Assembly (NCBI GenBank): GCA_910579615.1
Contig: CAJTUA010000006.1
Coordinates: forward strand, 124,001-188,000
Direction of reading: 5' to 3'
Source of the DNA: an uncultured Lachnospiraceae bacterium
GTDB lineage: Bacteria > Bacillota > Clostridia > Lachnospirales > Lachnospiraceae
DNA length: 64,000 nucleotides
Positions 16,259 through 25,363 of this stretch are shown here, in pieces. Each line of letters starts with the position of its first letter. Positions within the stretch are counted from its first letter, which is position 1. The position numbers and the translations under genes are program-made. Below the pieces are notes generated by a model that saw nothing but the letters and a program-made list of their open reading frames with translations, ran no database searches and had not been told where the DNA came from.

Positions 16259-17752
16259 CTATTTGCGGAACGCCACTTCATTCCACCTCAGCTCATTCTT
16301 GAAGTTCCGGATGGTCGTATCCTTGTCAATATAGACACACTCAATCCCCATCATCGCGCCCCAGTCGCCCATCTGCTCTGCGGTCAAATCAAGCGAGAAT
16401 GCGGTATGGTGTGCGCCGCCCGCCAAAATCCATGCCTCCGCGCCGGTAATCAGGTTCGGCTCCGGTCTCCAGAGTGCGCTTGCTACCGGGAGATTCGGCA
16501 TTGCCTTCTCCTGCTTTAACGTCTCTACGTCATTGATAATCAGGCGGAAACGGGTTCCAAGGTCTACGAGCGAGCAGGCAACGCCCTTGCCTGGCTTGGT
16601 CGTAAAGACAAGACGCGCCGGATCCTCGCGGTTGCCCATGCTCAGCGGCATTACCCGGATGGCAGGCTTGCCCTCGGCAATCGACGGGCAGACTTCGAGC
16701 ATATGGGACTGTAGGATGGCTTCCCTGCCCGGCTCAAAATGGTAAGTGTAATCTTCCATGAAGGAAGTGCCGTTTTTCTGCCCCGCGGACATAATTTTCA
16801 TCAGGCGCACCATTGCCGCCGTTTTCCAGTCCCCTTCGGCACCAAAGCCGTAGCCGTCCGCCATCATACGCTGCATCGCAAGCCCCGGAAGCTGCTTCAG
16901 CCCGGAAAGCATCTGGAAGCTGGTCACCACCGCATGGTAATCATGCTCCTCCACGAATTTGCGGAATCCAACCTCGATTGCTGCCTGCTCGCGCACATGC
17001 GCCTTGAATTCATCCGCATTCCTTCCATCCAGAATCAGGTCATAGGAATCATAATATTCCTGCAAAAGCGCATCCACATCGCCCTTTGGCGCATTCTGCA
17101 CGTATTCCGCCACATCTGTAATGTTGTAAGCGTCGATTTCCCAACCGAATTTTACTTCCGCCTCAACCTTATCGCCTTCCGTCACCGCAACGTCGCGCAT
17201 ATTGTCGCCGACGCGCAGCACGCGGATATGGCTGCTCTCCATCACGCCAACCGCAGTGCGCATCCACGAGCCGATGCGCTCCTGCACACTTTTTTCGCTC
17301 CAATGCCCGACAATGACTTTGCGCTCGATTCCCATGCGGCTTACGATATGGCCGAACTCGCGGTCGCCGTGCGCCGACTGGTTTAAGTTCATAAAATCCA
17401 TATCAATTGTATCGTAAGGAATATCGCGGTTAAACTGCGTGTGCAAGTGCAAAAGCGGCTTGCGGTACTCCTGAAGCCCCAAAATCCACATTTTTGCCGG
17501 GGAGAAGGTATGCATCCATGTGATGACACCCGCGCAAAGCTCATCCGCATTTGCTTCATTAAAGCAGCGGCGGATGGATGCCGAGTCAATTAAGGTCGGC
17601 TTTAAAATAACTTCAAACGGCAGGATACCGGACTTGTTTAATTCCTCCACGATGATGCGGCTGTGCTCCGCCACCTGAACCAGGGTCTCCTCTCCATATA
17701 AATCCTGCGACCCGGTCGCAAACCAGAATTGGTAGTTCTTTGTTTTTATCAT
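16259..17752 (-). CDS. araA: L-arabinose isomerase
   Basis: Converts L-arabinose to L-ribulose, the first intracellular step of arabinose use. The 497-residue length and the start MIKTKNYQFWFATGSQDLYGEE are typical of AraA. Conserved segments include TWMHTFSPAKMW, LLHLHTQFN, GYGFGAEGDWKTAA (active-site glutamates and metal ligands) and the C-terminal AGGAHHTAFS. An AAGGGTG site lies ten bases before ATG 17752. It is the last gene of the long minus-strand arabinan locus and is preceded by a palindromic repeat. araB and araD are not in the window. Confidence 0.96.
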   Translation of the reverse strand: MIKTKNYQFWFATGSQDLYGEETLVQVAEHSRIIVEELNKSGILPFEVILKPTLIDSASIRRCFNEANADELCAGVITWMHTFSPAKMWILGLQEYRKPLLHLHTQFNRDIPYDTIDMDFMNLNQSAHGDREFGHIVSRMGIERKVIVGHWSEKSVQERIGSWMRTAVGVMESSHIRVLRVGDNMRDVAVTEGDKVEAEVKFGWEIDAYNITDVAEYVQNAPKGDVDALLQEYYDSYDLILDGRNADEFKAHVREQAAIEVGFRKFVEEHDYHAVVTSFQMLSGLKQLPGLAMQRMMADGYGFGAEGDWKTAAMVRLMKIMSAGQKNGTSFMEDYTYHFEPGREAILQSHMLEVCPSIAEGKPAIRVMPLSMGNREDPARLVFTTKPGKGVACSLVDLGTRFRLIINDVETLKQEKAMPNLPVASALWRPEPNLITGAEAWILAGGAHHTAFSLDLTAEQMGDWGAMMGIECVYIDKDTTIRNFKNELRWNEVAFRK

Positions 17753-17780
17753 GATTTCTATTCACCCTTTCTTATTTTTA

Positions 17781-17930
17781 GTTCCGCATATGCCCACACA
17801 CCACCCATCACTGGCAGTGGAATTTTTGTTTGCAATTTCCCATTTTCAGCAGAATCCACTTCCTCAAAAATTCCACTGGGGCACTGTACGGGCATATGCT
17901 GTTTTTATAAGTTCCGCATATGCTGTTTTC
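17781..17930 (-). repeat. Palindromic repeat plus a collapsed copy upstream of araA
   Basis: A full unit runs from GTTCCGCATATGCCC (17781) to GGGCATATGCTGTTTTT (about 17905), with inner arms CAGTGGAATTTTTG and CAAAAATTCCACTG. It is followed by a short copy, GTTCCGCATATGCTGTTTT (17911-17929), in which the interior is missing and only the fused outer arms remain. The orientation relative to araA is the same as in the other loci. Confidence 0.85.
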
Positions 17931-17932
17931 AA

Positions 17933-19246
17933 TTATGCAAAACGCTTCAGCGCAAGCCCTTTTTCAATACGTTTTGTGTGTTTTACCGCCCAAACGCCGA
18001 TGCCCGCATCATTCCGCCCGGTCAGCGCTACCGTGGCGCCGCCTTCCTCGCGGTGTGTCGCGCGCAGCGCGCGAAGCTTCTCCACCGCGCCGCCGATGAT
18101 AACCTCAAGCCAACCGCCCTGCTCGTCATAGCTCCATGTTCCTTCCAAATCCGCGACCTTCAGGCTGCCATCCCCTTTTAGCTCCATCGGAACCGGCTGC
18201 TCGCACAGGCGTTTTGTATCAAGCACGAAATCAATCCGCTGGTAATTGCCCAAAAGCTCCGCCCTCGGCACGATTTCCTCCGTCTCCCCCGCATACAGGC
18301 ACGGGCTGACCGACGGCCATCCCTCATCGTCAAAAACCATGCGCCGGACATTCAATGTGCAAAGGCGCGGGTCGCGCTCGTAGCGCGCGTGGCAGACAAG
18401 AAACCAGCCATTCTCTTTTGTCTCAAGCACCGAATTGTGTCCAAGTGCCATAAAACCAGTGCCTGCCTTCAGGCTGTAGCCCGTCGTGATTTTTAAGCCG
18501 ACATGGTTTGCCGGCCACGCCATATCATCCAATCTCCTGCCATTGTGGTCAACATACGGTCCGGCAAGGTTTTTGCTGCGCCCAACCCTCACATTGTAAA
18601 CATTGTTCAGGGAATCGTAGGAAACAAACAGGTAATAATAACCGGTTTGCCGGTTATAGTGCACATACGGTCCTTCAATTGCGGTATCACAGCTTTTGCG
18701 GGCACGGCAGGCAAGCACCTTTCCGTAGCCCTCCTCGTCCGGAAGTCCGGTTTGTGCGTCCAGATGCAACAGCCTTATGCCGCCCCAGAAGGAACCGTAG
18801 ACAAGGTAATACTCCCCTGTTTCCTCCTCGCGCACCGGATTCGCGTCAATCGCGTTGACCGGGGAATCCGGTGTCGTATGCACGGCAATGCCCCGGTGCT
18901 CAAATGGTCCTTCGGGGTTATCTGCCACCGCAAGCCCGATGACCGAATTCTGCGAACCAAAGGTTGATGCCGAATAGTACAGGCGGTATTCCTCCCCCAC
19001 CTTGATGATATCGGGAGCCCAGATATTGCGGACATCCGTCAGCTCCCTTACCTCCTCCGGAACCTCGCGCACCGCCGTTTTCAGATACTCAAAATGAATC
19101 AAATCCTTTGAGCGCCTGATTTGGCCGCCGATTCCCTCACGGAATTTCGGGCCAAGGTCCGTCGAGTAAGTATAATAGTATTTGCTTTTCTCGTCATAAT
19201 ATATCGCCGGGTCATGTGAAAATAATCCGCCCTCTTTTGACTCCAT
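17933..19246 (-). CDS. Glycoside hydrolase family 43, arabinan-active
   Basis: Cytoplasmic enzyme (no signal peptide) of 437 residues with the five-bladed propeller pattern of GH43. Predicted catalytic residues are the Asp in SHDPAIYYD (base), Asp in NAIDANPV (pKa modulator) and Glu in TAIEGPYV (acid). The N-terminal catalytic domain spans about 1-300; an accessory beta domain follows. The closest activity is endo- or exo-alpha-1,5-L-arabinanase, acting on imported arabino-oligosaccharides. GGGAGG five bases before ATG 19246 supports this start over one 12 codons upstream. It lies between the solute-binding protein gene and araA. Confidence 0.88.
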   Translation of the reverse strand: MESKEGGLFSHDPAIYYDEKSKYYYTYSTDLGPKFREGIGGQIRRSKDLIHFEYLKTAVREVPEEVRELTDVRNIWAPDIIKVGEEYRLYYSASTFGSQNSVIGLAVADNPEGPFEHRGIAVHTTPDSPVNAIDANPVREEETGEYYLVYGSFWGGIRLLHLDAQTGLPDEEGYGKVLACRARKSCDTAIEGPYVHYNRQTGYYYLFVSYDSLNNVYNVRVGRSKNLAGPYVDHNGRRLDDMAWPANHVGLKITTGYSLKAGTGFMALGHNSVLETKENGWFLVCHARYERDPRLCTLNVRRMVFDDEGWPSVSPCLYAGETEEIVPRAELLGNYQRIDFVLDTKRLCEQPVPMELKGDGSLKVADLEGTWSYDEQGGWLEVIIGGAVEKLRALRATHREEGGATVALTGRNDAGIGVWAVKHTKRIEKGLALKRFA

Positions 19247-19298
19247 CGCATCCTCCCATATCAATCTGTGCAGGGCAGCCATCCGCGCCCCTGTGCAT

Positions 19299-19342
19299 AA
19301 AAAACGGGAACCACAGCAGCAAATCTGCCGCTGCAGTTCCCT
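19299..19342 (-). terminator. Internal terminator between binding-protein and GH43 genes
   Basis: On the minus strand GGGAACTGCAGC can pair with GCTGCTGTGGTTCCC (imperfect), followed by TTTTTT. It lies about 50 bp before the GH43 start, with no obvious new promoter, so it probably allows partial read-through and raises binding-protein mRNA relative to the enzymes. Confidence 0.7.
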
Positions 19343-19363
19343 GCAAAACTATTCCAATATGGA

Positions 19364-20983
19364 CTACTCGGTAATTACCTCGTAATTCAGCTCAATACCT
19401 AACAATGCGTAAGTCTCCTTCGCCGTTGCGAGCGCCTGCTGGTTGTACTCTAACGCCTTCGCTGCCATCTCTTTTGCATAATCGTGTGCATTTCTGCCCT
19501 GGTCACGCACAAGCACTTCCACGTCGGTATCGTTCTCCGCATGGCGGTATACACCATCGATGAACGCCTGGAAGCCCGGAATCTGAACATCACCGAACGG
19601 AACCGGTCTGGTCACATTCGCAAAGAAAGCGTCAAAATACTTGCCGTATTTCTGGTCTTCTTCCTCCGTAACCAATTGACCACCAAACTGCGGGTCTTCT
19701 ACGCTCTGGTACTTTCTCTCCTTCTCGGTCGGGAAAAAGCTCTGGGTAAACTCTTCCCAGATATCTGCGTCAAGGGTAATCGGGCACGGCATGGAAGCAC
19801 GGAATACCGGGTTTCCTGTATCGTCCACGAGGGTCTTGTACGCCTCAAGCTTAGCCTTCCAGCCTTCTACGCCCCAGCCCATCCATTTTAAGAGCTCATA
19901 AGCTTCTCTTGGATACTTGGTGCTTGTGGAAACAGAACCCATATCCAGTACGCCGAAGGTTGTGCCTGCACTGTTGGTCGGTACACAGTACGGTACCCAC
20001 TCCATACCCTTATCCCTGTAATCCGGGGTATCAAAGAGGTTGATGTAAGTCCAGAACGCGTCAATCTGCCAGGTAAGCTTTCCGGTGTATGCTGCCCACA
20101 TGCCGGCATCACCCGTCCATGCCTCATTCTCCGCAGTGTCACCATACGGAGCGCGGTAACCGGAATTAATCAGGTCTGCCCACTGGTTTACGCCATCTGC
20201 CCAAACTTCCATGTTAAAGCGGTGACCATCCCAGCCAAACTCACCGATGCAGTCCGGATTGTTCGCAATCGGATAATAGGTAATCGGTGTATGGAATTCA
20301 TTGAAGCCATAAATCTGGTCTGCCGCGCTCGTACCTGCCTTAACCGTACTAACCCAGTCATCCCACTTCCAGTTGTTCGGGTCCGGAACCGCGATGTTGA
20401 GCTTCTCGAACACCGCAAGGTCTGCGTACATAACATCCGGGAAATACTTCATCGGGGTCGCAAGCTTCTTATCCGTCCCGAAATAACCAATCTTGTAATC
20501 GTTGAGCGAGGTCAGAAGATTCTCGTTCTCCGGGTCATTCTCCCAGTAATACGTAAAGTCGCCGTAGAAACCGTTCGAGAGACCAAAGTCACAGTTTCCG
20601 AGTACCATGTAACAGTCCGGAACCTTGCCCGCATTAATCATGTTCAGCAAGGTATCGTTGTAGCCAGTCAGCTCAAATACCTGCGTCTTTACCTTGATGT
20701 TCGGATACTTCTTCATGAAAGCGTCCGCCACATACTTTACAACCAAATCATTGTCAAAGTGCATGTAGGTAAGCGTAATCTCCTCCGTTGTCATGTCCGG
20801 AAGGCCGGTCGGGGTGGTATCGCCATCCTGGCCATCATCCGACGGGTTGGTTGCATCCTCATTTCCAGGATTGCCTGGGGTTGTCGGGGTCGGATTTTCA
20901 TCCTCCTTGCTGCCGCAGCCCGCAAATAATGTCGCGGTCATCGCTGCCGCAAGCGCTAAGCTTGTAAGCTTTTTTGATTTCAT
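19364..20983 (-). CDS. Sugar ABC transporter substrate-binding lipoprotein
   Basis: Extracellular lipoprotein of 539 residues. Signal peptide with lipobox LFAGC (Cys at about 23), then a Pro/Thr/Asp-rich linker to about residue 60, then a family-1-type sugar-binding fold. It captures oligosaccharides for the two permeases encoded directly upstream. GGAGG precedes ATG 20983. It is the last transport gene before the internal terminator. Arabino-oligosaccharides are the inferred ligand because araA and GH43 follow. Confidence 0.9.
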   Translation of the reverse strand: MKSKKLTSLALAAAMTATLFAGCGSKEDENPTPTTPGNPGNEDATNPSDDGQDGDTTPTGLPDMTTEEITLTYMHFDNDLVVKYVADAFMKKYPNIKVKTQVFELTGYNDTLLNMINAGKVPDCYMVLGNCDFGLSNGFYGDFTYYWENDPENENLLTSLNDYKIGYFGTDKKLATPMKYFPDVMYADLAVFEKLNIAVPDPNNWKWDDWVSTVKAGTSAADQIYGFNEFHTPITYYPIANNPDCIGEFGWDGHRFNMEVWADGVNQWADLINSGYRAPYGDTAENEAWTGDAGMWAAYTGKLTWQIDAFWTYINLFDTPDYRDKGMEWVPYCVPTNSAGTTFGVLDMGSVSTSTKYPREAYELLKWMGWGVEGWKAKLEAYKTLVDDTGNPVFRASMPCPITLDADIWEEFTQSFFPTEKERKYQSVEDPQFGGQLVTEEEDQKYGKYFDAFFANVTRPVPFGDVQIPGFQAFIDGVYRHAENDTDVEVLVRDQGRNAHDYAKEMAAKALEYNQQALATAKETYALLGIELNYEVITE

Positions 20984-21091
20984 ACAAAATTCCTCCTTAT
21001 TTTTTGTAATGTTAACAGTTACTTTTTATGAAAATCACACCAGGTGATTCCATCCGGAAAAGCTGTGCGGAATACCGTTTCATCCGCTTTT

Positions 21092-22111
21092 TTATTCGCC
21101 GGTAATACCCGTCCGGTCAACACTCTCCACGAACTGGCGCTGCAGTATGAAGTACATAATCAGCAACGGCAGGATGGAAAGCATCGTGCCCGCCATCTTG
21201 ATATTCTCATTGATGGAAACCATTGTGCCGCCGCTCTGGCTTGCCGCCGTCGTGTAGGACGTTTCAAAGGTTTTCAGCGATACGACGAGGGTGGAGAGCG
21301 TGCTCTCCGAACCGCCGGTTACACCTACAACGTAAAGCTGTGTTAAGTAGGACTCATTCCAGTACCATACAATGGAAAACAGGAATACGACCAGAATCGC
21401 CGGAGCCGCGGACGGAATCGCAATCCTTGCAAATGACTTGAAATGCCCCGCCCCGTCAATCTTGGCAGCTTCTATCAGCGCTTGTGGCACCTGCCGGAAG
21501 AACTGCCAGAAAATGAGGATGAATATCTGCGATTTTAGCCCCTGTCCTAAGATGGATGGGATAACAAACGCCTTTAAGGAATTGACAATGCCGATGTCGG
21601 TGTAAAATGCATAGGTCGGCATCATTGTAATCTGCGGCGGAAGGATGAAGGAGAAAATCAAAAGCCCCATCAATATCTTCTTGCCCGGAAATTCATAGCG
21701 TGCAAAGCCGTAGCCGACAATCGCGCAGATTACCACATTGATCAGGGTCGGAATCCCTGCCACGAGGACGGAATCCCGAAACGTCTTCCAGAAATCCATC
21801 GCGCGCGCCGCGTTCTTGTAATTGTCCGTGTAAAACGAGGTCGGCAGCCACTGGATGGACGAATCCAAAAGGTCACTGACGGTCATAAAGCTCCGGCTAA
21901 TCATGTAGAGGAGTGGGTACAGGTATACAAAACCGATGCTGATTAGCAGGATGTAGACAACCGTCTGCTTGCCCGCGCCCTCTTTCTCCTTGCTTCCAAA
22001 AACGAATTTCTTGAAACGGTCCTTCCATGCACCTTTGTAGGAAAGGCGCTGCCTTGCCGGTTTTGCCGGCTTAGGCTGCTTTTTTTGCGTTTTTTGCGAT
22101 GCGTTTTGCAT
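21092..22111 (-). CDS. Carbohydrate ABC transporter permease (MalG type)
   Basis: About 339 residues with a long basic cytoplasmic N-terminus (residues 1-45) and six membrane segments. It has the EAA-loop signature EAAKIDGAGHFKSFARIAIPS that docks the ATPase. It pairs with the overlapping MalF-type gene. GGAGGGG before ATG 22111 gives the start, which makes a 41-bp overlap with the upstream gene and suggests translational coupling. No ATPase is encoded in the locus, so a shared MsmX/MsmK-type ATPase elsewhere is expected. Confidence 0.92.
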   Translation of the reverse strand: MQNASQKTQKKQPKPAKPARQRLSYKGAWKDRFKKFVFGSKEKEGAGKQTVVYILLISIGFVYLYPLLYMISRSFMTVSDLLDSSIQWLPTSFYTDNYKNAARAMDFWKTFRDSVLVAGIPTLINVVICAIVGYGFARYEFPGKKILMGLLIFSFILPPQITMMPTYAFYTDIGIVNSLKAFVIPSILGQGLKSQIFILIFWQFFRQVPQALIEAAKIDGAGHFKSFARIAIPSAAPAILVVFLFSIVWYWNESYLTQLYVVGVTGGSESTLSTLVVSLKTFETSYTTAASQSGGTMVSINENIKMAGTMLSILPLLIMYFILQRQFVESVDRTGITGE

Positions 22112-23084
22112 TTTTCTCGCCCCTCCTTCTGAATTTCTTAGCCAGTCTCTCCTGCTTCTTCTGCTCCTTGCGGAACTTCTTTGCGCGCCTTGCATAAATA
22201 TCCTTGCGGCCCATCAAAAGCGCTGCCATAATAACAACGAGTAAGGTTACAACAACAGAATAGCACCACGCCATCGCCGCCGCGTAGCCGTAACCGCCCG
22301 CGCCGCCGCCTGCGGAAGAGAACATACGCGTGGAAATCAGGGTAATGATTCCGTTCGTTTCCGTGTTGGACATAAAGATAATCGTATAAACCATGTTCAG
22401 CAAAATCATTGGCTTAATCGTCGGGATGGTAATCTTCCAGAAGCACTCCCATCCGGAACCGCCGTCAATCTTTGCCGCCTCGTACAGCGAACTGTCAATC
22501 TTTTGCAGTGCCGCGAGAAAAATCAGAATCTGGACACCCGAATACCACAAAAGCATGATGATATTCGAGAACACGCTCGAAAGCGCGGTCGCTAACACAC
22601 GCGGCAGATGTTCCTCAAACACCCCGGTAATCATCGACACATTCATCATCGGGATGCTTGCTGCCCCCTGTGAGGTCAGCTGGTTCATAACCGGGCCGCT
22701 CGCGATGATAACCGGCAGGAAGAAAATCAGGCGGAAAAAGCCTTTGCATCTTATCTTCCCATTTAACATCATTGCGATAATCAGCGCAAACGCCACAATA
22801 ACCGGAACGGAAATCGCTGTCTGCAGCAGGTAGCTTTCAAGCTGGAACACGAAATCCGTATCCACCAGGAAAATATTGCGGTAATTGTCAAATCCGACCG
22901 GAGTCATGACACGGCCAAGCAGCGGGTTCATGATGACACGGTTTAAGGAGTAATGGAATGATTCAAACAGCGGGTAAATCACAAGCCCTAAAAGACCAAT
23001 CACCCACGGCAGAATGAACACATATCCCATCATGTTCTCCCTGCGCTTCAAACGTCCGGGTTTCACTTTTTTCTGCTTTTTCAT
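22071..23084 (-). CDS. Carbohydrate ABC transporter permease (MalF type)
   Basis: A 337-residue inner-membrane permease with six predicted segments (first at about 19-40, YVFILPWVIGLLGLVIYPLF) and the EAA motif YEAAKIDGGSGWECFWKITIP. Its ATG overlaps the stop of the DUF5696 gene (ATGA), showing coupled translation. It forms the second permease pair of the locus with the next gene. The C-terminus is very lysine- and arginine-rich. Confidence 0.93.
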   Translation of the reverse strand: MKKQKKVKPGRLKRRENMMGYVFILPWVIGLLGLVIYPLFESFHYSLNRVIMNPLLGRVMTPVGFDNYRNIFLVDTDFVFQLESYLLQTAISVPVIVAFALIIAMMLNGKIRCKGFFRLIFFLPVIIASGPVMNQLTSQGAASIPMMNVSMITGVFEEHLPRVLATALSSVFSNIIMLLWYSGVQILIFLAALQKIDSSLYEAAKIDGGSGWECFWKITIPTIKPMILLNMVYTIIFMSNTETNGIITLISTRMFSSAGGGAGGYGYAAAMAWCYSVVVTLLVVIMAALLMGRKDIYARRAKKFRKEQKKQERLAKKFRRRGEKNAKRIAKNAKKAA

Positions 23085-25363
23085 TCTGCACCACCTGCCT
23101 TATAATCCATTACCGTGCTGCCGCCCTTGGCAACCGTAAAGGAGTCATTGTTATAGTCAACCGTTACCACCGCGCCGTTTGAGTAAGTTACGGTCACGGT
23201 TCCATCCTGCGCAATCGTGTGCGTCTCTATCATCGCGCCGGCAACCAGCTCATTGAACTGTTTTAATACTTTGTAATACTGAATCATCGTGTCACGGTAT
23301 ACCGTGTACTTTGAGGAATACAAATCATTCGAGTTCGTGTAGTAAAGGTCGGTTGGATCCTCCATCGTCAGGTAGAAGGACGGGTAAATCCCGGTCTCCA
23401 CAAGCTTTAGGAAGAACTCGTTTTTGTTCGCCTCAAAGTTCACATAATCCGAATACATCGGAAGGATGCCCTTAAAAACGATGGAGAGGAACGGCACGCT
23501 CTCATCCGTGAAGATGTAGTCCGAATCCTTCACCGGCATGTCAACCACCGCATCTGTGTACTTCCAGTACGTCTCAATCGGCTCCTCCAGAACAAGGTTT
23601 GTGCGCCCTGCGATATCCTCAAGCAGCGAAGCCTGCATCTGCGCGGTATAGAACCGGTCATAGGTCGTGCCGCTGTAGCGGAAGGTAAACATCGTATTCG
23701 TGATTCCGGTCAGCGCCAGGTTTTTGATATCCTTCTTCGCCAAATCCGTCACCAGATTGTTGAGCAGTATGTTCGTGCGCTCCGGTGTCAGAAAATGCAT
23801 TGTCTCGTACACGTCCTTGTAGGTCTGTTCCGAGTAAAGCCTTGTATCAATCTTTTTAATCACGTTGAACGTTGTGTTCGTCGTGTCCGGGTTCGCGCGC
23901 AGCGCGTCCGTGTAGAGATAGAAGTCAATCCCCGCGTCCGCCGCCTCCTCCATCAGCTTTGTCAAATCCCTCGTTCCGCCAATCGTCCCGTCCGCGTCGT
24001 AGGAATCTACTGGAAGGTTATTGATGCCGCCATCCTGCCAGCCCTTATACAGCGTTAACAAATCCGTGACGCCCTCTCCCTTTAAATCCTTATAAATCTC
24101 GCGGATGTCATCCGTCGTCGTCATTGTCGTCGCCTTCGTCGTAAACATCCAGTTCTCGCGGTCGGTTCCAAAGAAATCCGCGCGCAGTCTAAAGGAATCC
24201 TCTTTCTGTACAAGCTTCCCGCTCGTTAACAGATAATCGCGGTAGCGCCCGGCAAGTCCCGCATAGTTCGCCTCCTCATCTCTCGTAAAGAAGAAACGCA
24301 CGGAGATGTCATAGTTGAGCCGGTCCGTTATCTTAACGATGGAACCGCCGGAATTGGAAGTCGGCTCATTATAAATCGTTGTCTTTAAAAATTTCGCCGT
24401 AATCCAGTTGTAATTGGTGTAAGCACCATTTGGATATGCCTCGATGGTCGCACCCTCCGCGCCGTTGGTAATTACGCCAAGGTATGCCATCCCCGTATTC
24501 TCATGCACCATGCCGTACACCGGTGCAAGAATGTACTCCGGGTCGTTGATGGTTTCGTATTTCCTCCAGAAAAGCGAGAGCACATACGGCTCTGTAATGC
24601 CCACATCCGTACCGTACACCCTCTGCGTGTAAGCCGCGGAATACTTGCCTTCCTTGTCGTTAAGGTAGATTAACGCCCCGTTCCCATCCGGCACAAGCAT
24701 ATAGCCATCCATCTCACCGAGCCGCGTTCTGCCGAGCATCGGGAAAAGATAGATATTGCCAATCTTGTTTGTATCGGAATTCTCGTAAATCGAGCTCTCC
24801 GGGATGGTTGCCTCAATCGAGCCGTCATCGTAGAGCAGCACCGTCACATCAAAGCCAAGCTCATACTGCGTATAGTCAATCGACGCGGTGAAACCGCCCG
24901 GGATTAACTTTACATCAATCTGTGCGCCCGATGCCAGAAGGTCTACCTTCCTCTGCTGTGTCGTGTTGGAAACCTGCATCTCAACGTTGACGCCGGACTG
25001 CAAAAATCCTCTCCATGACGCGTTGATGGAATCATCTTCCTCCTCCACCGTGGATTCCATGATGGAGCCAGTCACAACGTCCTTTACAATAATCGAAAGG
25101 TTTTCCTTTTTTAAGTAAAGCTCGTAGCCGTCGTTTGCCGCCACAAGATAATGCCCGTTCAGCTCCTTGCCCGTATCGACGCTTCCCGTGCTTACCGCCG
25201 CGTCGGCCGTTCCCTGCGCGGTGCGCTTATCGATGCTTGCCTCGCGGATAGCGCCCGGCGCGTCCTTCCCGGATACCATCGCCACAATCACGATGATGAT
25301 GACAAGCAGAACCGGAACCAGGATGTAGATTAATTTTTTGCGTTCCTTGAAAAATTCACTCAA
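23081..25363 (-). CDS. DUF5696-family membrane-anchored protein of the sugar locus
   Basis: 760 residues: a short cytoplasmic start, one membrane segment (about 12-30), then a large extracellular part. DUF5696-type proteins recur beside sugar ABC importers and YIP1 proteins in Lachnospiraceae and Paenibacillus; their activity is not established to my knowledge. The central part (about 330-650) has alternating strand/helix segments with DLLTLYKGWQDGGINNLP and DAGIDFYLYTD, suggestive of a TIM-barrel enzyme, so a surface glycosidase or binding role is possible. It overlaps the YIP1 gene by 4 bp and the next permease by 4 bp, so it is firmly part of the operon. Confidence 0.7.
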   Translation of the reverse strand: MSEFFKERKKLIYILVPVLLVIIIVIVAMVSGKDAPGAIREASIDKRTAQGTADAAVSTGSVDTGKELNGHYLVAANDGYELYLKKENLSIIVKDVVTGSIMESTVEEEDDSINASWRGFLQSGVNVEMQVSNTTQQRKVDLLASGAQIDVKLIPGGFTASIDYTQYELGFDVTVLLYDDGSIEATIPESSIYENSDTNKIGNIYLFPMLGRTRLGEMDGYMLVPDGNGALIYLNDKEGKYSAAYTQRVYGTDVGITEPYVLSLFWRKYETINDPEYILAPVYGMVHENTGMAYLGVITNGAEGATIEAYPNGAYTNYNWITAKFLKTTIYNEPTSNSGGSIVKITDRLNYDISVRFFFTRDEEANYAGLAGRYRDYLLTSGKLVQKEDSFRLRADFFGTDRENWMFTTKATTMTTTDDIREIYKDLKGEGVTDLLTLYKGWQDGGINNLPVDSYDADGTIGGTRDLTKLMEEAADAGIDFYLYTDALRANPDTTNTTFNVIKKIDTRLYSEQTYKDVYETMHFLTPERTNILLNNLVTDLAKKDIKNLALTGITNTMFTFRYSGTTYDRFYTAQMQASLLEDIAGRTNLVLEEPIETYWKYTDAVVDMPVKDSDYIFTDESVPFLSIVFKGILPMYSDYVNFEANKNEFFLKLVETGIYPSFYLTMEDPTDLYYTNSNDLYSSKYTVYRDTMIQYYKVLKQFNELVAGAMIETHTIAQDGTVTVTYSNGAVVTVDYNNDSFTVAKGGSTVMDYKAGGAE

